This document shows, piece by piece, positions 25,725 through 32,885 of a stretch of DNA of 32,885 nt. Positions within the stretch are counted from its first letter, which is position 1. Each line of letters starts with the position of its first letter. The notes below the pieces were generated by a model. That model worked only from the letters and a program-made list of their open reading frames with translations, was not told the DNA's origin and did no database searches. A program made the position numbers and the translations under genes. The DNA comes from Seminavis robusta (Eukaryota; Bacillariophyta; Bacillariophyceae; Naviculales; Naviculaceae): assembly GCA_903772945.1 (NCBI GenBank), contig CAICTM010001259.1, forward strand, positions 1-32,885, given 5' to 3'.

Positions 25725-25978
25725 TCGCGCGAGTGCAGTGGTGCAGTGGCGAACACAGTCGTGTGCAATCGCGAGCAGTCGCGCGCAAACGCGTATAAAG
25801 TCGCGTAGAGACGCGTGGAGTCGCGTGGAGTCGCGACACCATATCAGGATAAATACAAGTACTTAAGAAGCTAGTCGCGAGGAGTCGTGAGGAGTCGCGT
25901 GGAATCGTGAAGACTCGTTAGGTAATCCGCGTCTAATCGCGCGACTCTAAGCGACTATTCGCGACTTCTCATGACTCG
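25725..25978. repeat. GTCGCG decanucleotide array, switching strand
   Basis: Units of the form GAGTCGCGTG recur at about 10-bp spacing, clearest at 25818-25837 and 25872-25905. From about 25940 the units read as the reverse complement (GCGACT at 25942, 25951 and 25961). The array is interrupted by a non-repeat segment at 25838-25870. Confidence 0.8.
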
Positions 25979-26000
25979 CCAAACACTTTGGGGTTTATTG

Positions 26001-26008
26001 TGACGTCA
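26001..26008. promoter_or_regulatory. TGACGTCA palindrome (CRE-like)
   Basis: A perfect cAMP-response-element-type palindrome. TGACGT elements are known to act in CO2/cAMP-responsive diatom promoters, but no gene start lies close by, so this may be chance. Confidence 0.3.
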
Positions 26009-26990
26009 TCTGGGGATTACCGGAGCCCCTCCTGATGGAGGTGCGTGCTAAGGCGTGCTTCTAGCTGTGCTGCTACCGTACGCTGGAGCTTACGCTGGTA
26101 CGTACTCGTACACCGTAACCGGTGACTACAGAAAAATAATGAATATTGTACGGACCCGGCTAAGTTACCAGTTCCCATCTGAAAGGTATAAGGGAACAAG
26201 CAGGACGCCAAGAACGATTTTGTCCAGCTATCAGCCTGACTGTACCTTAGATGTATTAAGAAGCTATTAAGAATGACTTTTTGTCTAAGTCTTTCCAAAA
26301 GAGTTCTGATGAACAGTCACAGGGGGTAATTTGAAAGACATGGTGAATTACATGAACAAAGATGATTTAAAGACGAGTCTCTTTGATCAAACAGCGACTT
26401 TTTCAAAGGCTTCAGGTGTCAGGGGCAGCTCAGGCACCGAGTTTGTGGCGATTTTTTGTGGCTGTATGCATTGATCGACCATGGAGAACTGCGACTGACA
26501 TGGCAACGACGAAAGTGTATCCCTCATTTTTCCATGTCCCCACCTCGATGATTCAGAGATACCGGTAGATGAATGGTTGGTTGTGGGAAGCTGATCACTA
26601 ATATGAAACTCCAATGCATGCAATACGACCTCATCTTTCAACGGGGGCAACAATTGTGGGGCGCCTCAGCAATAAGGAATACCCCCATCGCGACTAGAAG
26701 CAGACACAAACACCACATCAACCATTAACCTGACTAAAGCGAGAGCAACTCAAATGGATCCTCATACCATAAGAGGTGTCAACCCAGACAGCCTGCCAGA
26801 GGTCGAACCTTGCCAGAGATTTCGTTGAAAGTCGACTTCGCAACTCTTAACTCCGCCTAAAAGAAGTGGAAGCTGTGCCTCCTGGATCTCCAATCACCAG
26901 TACACACACACATGCATACTACCGTATGACCTCCCATACGGTACCCATATGGGCCCCTGAGGTCGACACGGCTAATACCAATAAGGAAAC

Positions 26991-27310
26991 ATTGACTGGT
27001 TGCAGTGAAGAACCACAAACAAAAACTGGTTGCACATCTTTTCTATCCATCCGATCGCCCAAGCGACACAGCAGTTACCCAGGCTTTACCTTGGTCGAAG
27101 GATAGATTGAATAGTTGCAGTGAACAAGCACGCAAACAGAAACTGGTTGCACATTTGCTGCATCTTTTCTATCCATCCGATCGCCCAGGCGACACAATGG
27201 ATACCCAGGCTCTACCTTGGCTGGCCGAAAGATAGATGGACTGGTTGCAAAAAGCGCAGACACGAAACGGTTGAAATTTGCTTGCATATTTTCTATCCAT
27301 CCCAGGACCC
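26991..27310 (+). repeat. Three diverged ~115-bp tandem repeats
   Basis: Copies start near 26994, 27109 and 27239. Shared blocks are (A/C)TGGTTGCA, CTGGTTGCACAT, TTTTCTATCCATCC, GATCGCCCA-GCGACACA, ACCCAGGCT-TACCTTGG and GAAAGATAGAT. Copy 2 has a 15-base insertion, and copy 3 is truncated after the CTATCCATCC block. Confidence 0.85.
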
Positions 27311-27504
27311 AAAACGAAAAGTGATTTTGGTAATATTATTGCTTCCGCGAACACTGGCATGCACTCTCCGAGCCAAGAAAAGATGTGGTTGAGAAACCAA
27401 ACAGCTGGTCAGAGACGAAAGAGATGTCTTGAGGACGAAACTACTTCTTCTTTTTCTTTATGCCGCAGGTTGAAACATTCTTTTTACCACTTGGGGCAGC
27501 CATC

Positions 27505-27554
27505 AAGCCCAGTGACAGCTGTCGTTAGTAAGCCCAGTGGCAGCTGTCGTTAGT
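27505..27554 (+). repeat. 25-bp tandem duplication
   Basis: The unit AAGCCCAGTGRCAGCTGTCG plus TTAGT is present twice with a single A/G difference. Confidence 0.85.
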
Positions 27555-27730
27555 CCGCCAAATATTGCCTCTTCTCGAGAAGAGTGGCCTTGAGCTGAAG
27601 TAGCTAGTGTTCCGTCCAGCCCGGCCTCCCAAGCAAGTTGACCAGTCGAGCAGCAACTTGGTGGTACGGTACACGTGATTCTTGCAGCCACGTAGCTAGC
27701 AGAACCTCGGCGCAGGCAGTTGCAGGCATG

Positions 27731-27762
27731 ACAGGCTAGTCCACAGGCTAGTCCACAGGCTA
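27731..27762 (+). repeat. 12-bp tandem repeat, about 2.7 copies
   Basis: ACAGGCTAGTCC at 27731 and 27743, then a partial ACAGGCTA at 27755. Confidence 0.85.
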
Positions 27763-28908
27763 CTGGTAGCCAGGCAAAGTAACGAAACCAACTGGCGAAG
27801 CGCTGTTTGTGCATACAAGAACAGGCAGTCAGGCAATTGTGGTTATGGAAGGGGGAAAGAGGGCTGTATGCATTAGATGGAGGAACCCTACCGGCAAACT
27901 GGCACCCACCTAACAATTCTGAATGTCTACGGTACGGTGATTCAGTCGAGAAGAATACGAAGATAATGGTATTCGAAGGGGCGCTGAGAGCTTGGAGCGC
28001 AGCCAACTACCCAGTTTTCCTACATGCAAATAGCCAGCTAGCTCTGTGTAGATGCATCACCTGTCCTCGCCACCTGTTGTTACTGTTGTTACACTGGAAG
28101 ATCTCCCTATCACGCAAACAGAAAGATCTTTACAGTGTGTCTAACCAAGATAGACAACGAAAAAATCATGAACTCAATCAACCCAACAGTTTCGTGGTCT
28201 ATTGCGGAGCTATAGCGGTCAGCTGGTACGGTGCAGTGTCAGGGCAGTAGATCAAGGAAGCTTCAGCTTCTGTCGATTTTCTCAAAGTACGGATAAAGAG
28301 ACTGCCATTGTCTCATCGTATCATCTGTCGCTGGTATTCTCTTGCTGTCTCTCTGCGTTATTCTCTACCGACTACGGTACACTGTACCGAGGTGCCACGG
28401 TGACAGCGGTGGCAGTGGATGCTCAGTGGCGGAGCTGCTGCTGAGGCGAAGCGATCCCCTTCAGAAACCAGTCGGAGTAGTGCGCGTAGGGTTCCAAATG
28501 AAAAGAACCCCCCAACCCGAAGGCACTTAAGTCTGGTTCCCCCGATCTGTAGGCATGGCATTCTCATTGACATAATATAAGATTCGATTCGATTGCCGGT
28601 GCATTTTTTATTGAAATCCAAGAGCTGCTACCAGTAGTACCGGTACTGTACCGTACTGTATGGTATCGGTGAAAAAGGGTGTTCAAAAAGGGCACGCCTT
28701 GGATTTTTGGTTGCCTTGGACGTCACCTCATCAGCTCATCATCACAATTGCCAATTGCCCATAACGGCAGTGGTACGGGACGGAACATGCATGATATGTC
28801 GTGTAGTGTGTAGTGAGAAAGCATCACACAAAATCCGGCACAAAAGGCTCACAAATTCGAAAACGCCAGAATACAACCTTCAATCTTCTTGCTTTTGAGC
28901 TCGTCATC

Positions 28909-29634
28909 ATGGAACCCAACAACACTCACACCCAATGCCTTGGTCTCTTCCGAGATGCCACAAAGTACAACAATGATGGAGTTCACCTCCTCTGTTCTGG
29001 CAATTTTGCTGGGGCCTATCAGAGCCTCAGACTTGCTCTTGAAGTCTGGACCAACCTTTCGACCTTTTCTGAAGAGCTACCTGATGCAGACACTGATGAT
29101 CTTGCTGCCCCTTGGGTTGCAGTTCGTCCAGGTGGTGCCAACCTCTCCCTGATGAAGGAGGGCAGAAATGGCTGTTTCTATGTGTTTGCCACCCCCCTAA
29201 CTCTTGTCTTGAACCGGATGAATCATCATCCATTGGGAAGATGGACAACTCGAGTTCAGTTGCAAGGACAGATGGCCCACTGTGTGGCCGTAACGATGCT
29301 AAACATGGCTCTAGTCTACCACTTTGGAGGCGGACAATTGGGTACGAACAAGGCTTTCAGCCTCTACCAGCAGTGCATAACACTCTGTACTGCAGTTGAA
29401 GAAGATGGATTCGAGAAACAGATTATTCGCAACATTCACGTTTTGGCTCAAAACAACATGATCCAAACAGTCATTTCTTTGGGTCAGCGAGAAGATGCCG
29501 AGCAGGCGCTGGATGCTCTAGAAAAGATGCTCCCATTTTTTGAGGGTGAAGCCATGCTGGGAGAGGACGTACTTGGAGAGCTGGCTTTGAACGTGCTCGT
29601 TCCTGGAATCCACGTAGCGGCTCCCATCGCTTGA
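28909..29634 (+). CDS. TPR-like hypothetical protein, paralogue B
   Basis: 241 residues from the ATG at 28909 (gtcatcATGgaa). The frame is open further upstream to a GTG, but that stretch has no similarity to the paralogue. CLGLFRDATKYNNDGVHLLCSGNFAGAYQSLRLALEVW (residues 10-47) is a clear TPR-like helix pair, and NKAFSLYQQCITLC and QNNMIQTVISLGQREDAEQALDALEKML follow. It aligns with the 204-956 protein through GVH-L, AFSLY, NN, AL--LE-L and the end GEL-LN--VPGI. One candidate N-glycosylation sequon is present but no signal peptide, so it is probably cytosolic. Function unknown; protein-protein interaction is inferred from the repeats. Confidence 0.82.
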   Translation: MEPNNTHTQCLGLFRDATKYNNDGVHLLCSGNFAGAYQSLRLALEVWTNLSTFSEELPDADTDDLAAPWVAVRPGGANLSLMKEGRNGCFYVFATPLTLVLNRMNHHPLGRWTTRVQLQGQMAHCVAVTMLNMALVYHFGGGQLGTNKAFSLYQQCITLCTAVEEDGFEKQIIRNIHVLAQNNMIQTVISLGQREDAEQALDALEKMLPFFEGEAMLGEDVLGELALNVLVPGIHVAAPIA

Positions 29635-30270
29635 ACCCCCGCCTCCATATCTACTTCTTCCTTGTAGTATCGGTCGATGCAAGGAAGCTTCCCAACCAGC
29701 CTGACACTCCGAGAACTTGGACGATCGAGACACTGCTTTCCGTAATGCATACCACGCAACATGTTTTGCTATCCTCCATTTACCTTGCCAAGCAGAGGCG
29801 AAACAGTTCCAAATAGCCGACTATACACATACAGACAATTAGCTACTTATAACTATACATCTTGCGTTCTGTTTTGCGTCTGATTTGCCTTCTCAATGGT
29901 ACCTTTTGAGGTCTACTCATCGCTCGTACGGATGGTTTCTTCTCACAAAAAGCTAGCTGCCATTGATACGATTCCAGCTTCACTTTCCGTAGCTTTGGTG
30001 CTGCCTACAGGGTTGAATTCCGTGGCTTCTTGCATGCCGGCTGTACTGTAATCCAGATGTCTTCCCTGGACATGAAAGCCGGTACCGTACCGTTCGGTAC
30101 TGCGGTACGCTCGCACATGTACCATAGCAACCACCAAGGCAACGCACAAGCTAGCTACAGTACCGTAATAACTACAGAATAGAGAAGTAAAGTACGGGAT
30201 ATCTATACATCCATTGTGCATGGCTCATTATTATTCATTCAATCATTCGGAAGTATCGGTATCGGTAGAT
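29635..30270. other. Convergent 3' spacer
   Basis: About 640 bases between convergent genes. It contains a GTAC/CGGTAC-rich patch (30080-30110). A 92-codon minus-strand frame (30221-29943) with one hydrophobic stretch lies 50 bases beyond the stop of the sorting-receptor gene; I take it as untranslated DNA, with low certainty. Confidence 0.5.
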
Positions 30271-32148
30271 CTACTCGTATGTCGTGATGAATTCTTCTCT
30301 CACAACGCCATTGATTCCGTCGTCGCCACCAGTGCTGGCATTGCTGTTGGTAGTATTGAGTGGCATGTAGGACAAGATGGGATCCAACAATCTTCCATGC
30401 AGACTGTTGCGGTTGTTGCCGCTGCTGCTATTGTTATTGTTGCCGCCATGATCCGAACCACCACCTCCCAATAGATTGCCCCCGAGTGCATTCACCAGCA
30501 ATCCACCGGGCAAATGTCCGTGCTGTTGCTGTTGGAGTAGTCCATCTTGTTCTTGTCGTTCGAGTCGTTTCTTGTATCCAAACCAGAGTGCTCCCACCAC
30601 GGCGGAGATGGATGCCAACCAAAAGATAACCTTGAATGCTCTACTGGCGGCTCCAAAGTGTTGATCGCCCTTTTTACGCTTGCCGTCACCACCGTGATGA
30701 TCGTACCGATCGGGATATTTTTGCGCACAATCCACCAATTCTTGTTCACTCTTACTACTAGTGAGACACTTGTCACACGCTTCGGCGGTATATCGTCCCG
30801 TGGACACAAATCCGACACATACCGCTTCCAACAATGCCGCCCCGGATGGTGCCCTCCAATACGTCGGTAACGATTTGCCATTGACCCAAATGGAGGGTGT
30901 CGTGTAAATTCCGTAGCGTTCCTTGTCGTGCAAGTCACGTTCGAGTAAATTATTTTTGTCACTACCATCGAGGCCGCCACTGTACCGGATGCATTCTTGA
31001 ATTTCGTGGCCATCCATATTGTTACTGGCATGCTGATAAGCTTCTTGGCGACACTTGTCGGCGTCGTTGTTGTTTGGTTGCTGGTCGTCGTCGTATCCGT
31101 ACAATGGCGCGGCACAGTTCTGATCAAAATACGTCACGTACTGCCACCATGGCCGTCCCATTTGATCGCCCACCGCAGTCCCATTGTCACCGTAGAGTTC
31201 CCAAATACACAGTCGATGCAATATTTCTTGCACGACTTGTTTGCCGTGCGCCGATGGATAACAGTATTTTCCTTGATGAGTACAACTGGCGGCACACGTA
31301 GTATCGCCCTGACATGCCAGTTGCGTGCCATCGTAAAACATGTACGACGGATAAAAATGTGTCTTGGCACCCACCGCCAACGCCACTTGTTGCATTTGTT
31401 GTGTCAATGAGGGTGTATGATGCGTATCGTGCAAATCCAACCACATGCCATACGGCAATTTACTCTTGGTGTCACTGGGTTTTTTGGTCGGAGCCACAGT
31501 CGCTTGCCATTGGAGACTCATGAGTACAGGAATTTTGGCCGTTAGATTCGAGACGAGCGGAGATCCATCTTGTTGTTTGAGTAAGATGGCGGGAATGGAA
31601 ACATCGCCGCCGGATCCATCGTCTTTGACTATCGTATAGCCGGGATGACATTCGACGCCGTCTGCCATTTGACAATACCCGCTGGTTTGTTCTTCGCAGA
31701 CACATGCTCTATCGACAATAAGAAGTCCAGCGGCTCCCAAATGTTGTGCGCGTCGTGTTTGTGTGACAAAAGAACAATTGGGACTATTGTGGACGAGTAA
31801 TAAACTGGGTTGTCGTGGTAACGTATAGTTGTTGGTCAGATGATGACAGAGATCGGAAGGCGCCAATTCCACAAACAGACTCATACTGCCATATTGGCCG
31901 TCACTATTGCTACTACTACTACTAGTAGTACTGGTATAGTAGTGACCCGCTCGTGTCATGGCGGCACGGCCAAAGTGACCCATGAAATGATCGTAGCCTC
32001 CGTCCAAGTGGAGACTGCCGGGAAGATGAATGTTTACTTGAGTGCTGCCAGAGTAAGATCCATTCACACTCATAATAGCAACCACTAGTAGCGCAGCCAG
32101 CACCAACGATCTTGTTCTCATCATCATGGTCGTTCTCATCTTGGTCAT
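30271..32148 (-). CDS. Vacuolar sorting receptor-like membrane protein
   Basis: 625 residues. The N-terminus is a signal peptide (RSLVLAALLVVAIMSVNG, about 13-30). A protease-associated (PA) domain follows, at about 90-205 (LLLVHNSPNCSFVTQTRRAQHLGAAGLLIVDR). The central cysteine-rich domain runs to about 455, with WWQYVTYFDQNC and YTTPSIWVNGKSLPTYWRAPSGAALLEAVCVGF, as in plant vacuolar sorting receptors. One membrane segment lies at about 506-524 (VIFWLASISAVVGALWFGY), followed by a basic KKRLER and a Gly/Asn-rich cytosolic tail with YMPL (about 593), a YxxPhi adaptor signal. The EGF repeats found before the membrane in plant receptors are missing; only a short CDKC segment is there. The likely role is sorting soluble cargo from Golgi to vacuole or endosome. 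The ATG at 32148 is followed by three more Met codons; any of the first few could be used. Confidence 0.85.
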   Translation of the reverse strand: MTKMRTTMMMRTRSLVLAALLVVAIMSVNGSYSGSTQVNIHLPGSLHLDGGYDHFMGHFGRAAMTRAGHYYTSTTSSSSSNSDGQYGSMSLFVELAPSDLCHHLTNNYTLPRQPSLLLVHNSPNCSFVTQTRRAQHLGAAGLLIVDRACVCEEQTSGYCQMADGVECHPGYTIVKDDGSGGDVSIPAILLKQQDGSPLVSNLTAKIPVLMSLQWQATVAPTKKPSDTKSKLPYGMWLDLHDTHHTPSLTQQMQQVALAVGAKTHFYPSYMFYDGTQLACQGDTTCAASCTHQGKYCYPSAHGKQVVQEILHRLCIWELYGDNGTAVGDQMGRPWWQYVTYFDQNCAAPLYGYDDDQQPNNNDADKCRQEAYQHASNNMDGHEIQECIRYSGGLDGSDKNNLLERDLHDKERYGIYTTPSIWVNGKSLPTYWRAPSGAALLEAVCVGFVSTGRYTAEACDKCLTSSKSEQELVDCAQKYPDRYDHHGGDGKRKKGDQHFGAASRAFKVIFWLASISAVVGALWFGYKKRLERQEQDGLLQQQQHGHLPGGLLVNALGGNLLGGGGSDHGGNNNNSSSGNNRNSLHGRLLDPILSYMPLNTTNSNASTGGDDGINGVVREEFITTYE

Positions 32149-32253
32149 CTTTACTATATATTGTATCCTTCTATTCTTTCTTTCTTATGGTTTTGTGGGA
32201 GCGCACTCCTTCTTTTTGCGCTCTCAATCTTTCAATCCGTTGGGATCCCGGGC

Positions 32254-32289
32254 CCAGCTGCTTCTGTATTTAATGACGTCAGCAGCTGG
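32254..32289. promoter_or_regulatory. CRE-type palindrome within an inverted repeat
   Basis: TGACGTCA (32274-32281) sits against the right arm of CCAGCTGCT (32254-32262) / AGCAGCTGG (32281-32289), about 125 bases upstream of the sorting-receptor ATG. TGACGT elements act in CO2/cAMP-responsive diatom promoters; use here is inferred. Confidence 0.45.
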
Positions 32290-32555
32290 TGGGACTGAAA
32301 AAAGCGGCGCAGCTGTCATTTATTGCTGAAATGATTACGATGAGGGCTCTAGCTAGCTAGCTAGCTAGCTACTAGTACCGGTAGCGAGTCAGACTCTAGC
32401 TAAATAGCTAGCTAGATGGTTGCATGCAATGCAACAGTTCAGAACGAACTTTATATGATATTCAAAGACTGTGACTATTATAGAATCTCAGTTCCGAGCA
32501 ATTTGCATGGTGCCATGTGAGATACCGCACGGTATGCGACCATGATGTGTTGGAT

Positions 32556-32585
32556 CTGTACTGTACTGTACTGTACTGTACTGTA
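32556..32585 (+). repeat. (CTGTA)6 microsatellite
   Basis: Six exact tandem copies of a pentanucleotide. Confidence 0.9.
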
Positions 32586-32778
32586 GGCCGAAAAGGGGTG
32601 ATAGGCAGCAATTTGATTGGCTAATCAACCTATGACATCAGCAAGTATGTCCGAAAATATTCAAAACACTTAACGTACCATTTATAGAGTTTACAGAGTG
32701 AATGTGCTATCAAGTTCGAAATTTCGTTGTTGTTTTCGGTGAGGAAGAAGATTCCGTTGATTTCGATCGCGATCGACA

Positions 32779-32885
32779 ATGACGTGCTGCCGCTCGACAG
32801 TCATTTCGCAGCCAAAAAGCAAGCGAAAAGCAAGCAAAGCAAGCAACAACACAGCAAGCACAAGAATCTCTCTATCTTGTGTGTG
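32779..32885 (+). CDS. Possible 5' end of a gene truncated by the window edge
   Basis: An ATG at 32779 (gatcgacaATGacg) opens a frame that stays open for 35 codons to the edge. The translation starts MTCCRSTVISQPKSKRKASK and is Ser/Lys-rich. The purine-rich AAGCAAGC repeats could equally be an untranslated leader. No family can be assigned. Confidence 0.25.
   Translation, partial: MTCCRSTVISQPKSKRKASKASNNTASTRISLSCV

Larger units (their letters stand above)
25456..28908. other. 3.4-kb repeat-rich region without a convincing gene
   Basis: Open frames here are short, overlap on both strands and have no family signature. The region contains a GTCGCG-type decanucleotide array (25725-25978), a CRE-like TGACGTCA (26001-26008), three diverged ~115-bp tandem repeats (26991-27310), a 25-bp duplication (27505-27554), a 12-bp repeat (27731-27762), and GTAC/CGGTAC-rich hairpin-prone patches (28365-28400, 28630-28670). 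The last ~150 bases are the likely promoter and leader of the TPR-like gene. Confidence 0.55.
32149..32778. other. Divergent promoter region with CTAG and ACTGT microsatellites
   Basis: The first ~150 bases form the promoter of the minus-strand sorting receptor. They hold a TGACGTCA inside an inverted repeat and pyrimidine-rich leader DNA. Further right lie a (GCTA)n run at 32350-32370 and (CTGTA)6 at 32556-32585. No gene is seen before 32779. Confidence 0.6.

Noticed and set aside
25616..26040. CRISPR-like array at the GTCGCG repeats
   Set aside because: Units are about 10 bases, contiguous and degenerate, with no regular unique spacers, in a eukaryotic context.
27503..28006. 167-codon minus-strand frame in the repeat-rich region
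   Set aside because: It begins at TTG, includes the 25-bp and 12-bp tandem repeats, and gives a Cys/Ala-rich product without family features.
29943..30221. 92-codon minus-strand frame with one hydrophobic stretch, 50 bases beyond the sorting-receptor stop
   Set aside because: Its composition follows the spacer palindromes (repeated GTACC/GGTACC codons) and it fits better as 3' untranslated DNA; expression data could reverse this.

Overview
The window looks like nuclear DNA of a pennate diatom, by recall most like Seminavis robusta; the species is inference. Supporting points: genes lie on both strands with 0.2-3.5 kb of AT-rich, repeat-bearing spacer and no operons. An MEP-pathway kinase carries a bipartite plastid presequence (signal peptide, then Phe after the cleavage site) and is split by a 91-bp GT-AG intron. 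Membrane LRR proteins, TPR-like proteins and a WYTRSEL protein belong to gene families that are expanded in diatoms. Several open frames begin at TTG or GTG in a naive ORF call; I moved those starts to the first well-placed ATG.

Layout from left to right. 204-956 is a TPR-like gene whose diverged paralogue is at 28909-29634. 2906-6670 is a 1,254-residue fusion of an N-terminal GHKL-type ATPase with a C-terminal DNA cytosine-5 methyltransferase. 7617-10025 (+) and 17209-19440 (-) are two copies of a membrane LRR gene forming a large inverted duplication; the homology runs into the 5' and 3' flanks. Between the arms lie an NmrA-like oxidoreductase (10544-11476), plastid IspE (11883-13038, minus) and a Crypton-type tyrosine recombinase ORF (13607-16216). 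The recombinase ORF is bordered by strongly palindromic DNA sharing a 16-18 bp motif on both sides.

To the right lie a small glycine-rich membrane protein (20296-20865, minus, 5' exon unresolved), a 983-residue UBA-like/LRR protein with endocytic-type motifs in a disordered tail (21629-24580), a diatom-type hypothetical protein (24769-25455, minus), about 3.4 kb of apparently non-coding repeat-rich DNA (25456-28908), the second TPR-like gene, and a vacuolar sorting receptor-like protein (30271-32148, minus). A possible gene start runs off the right edge.

The genes do not form one pathway. The most notable items are the ATPase-methyltransferase fusion, the recombinase element with its structured ends, and the inverted LRR duplication around it. 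No tRNA, rRNA or CRISPR array was seen.
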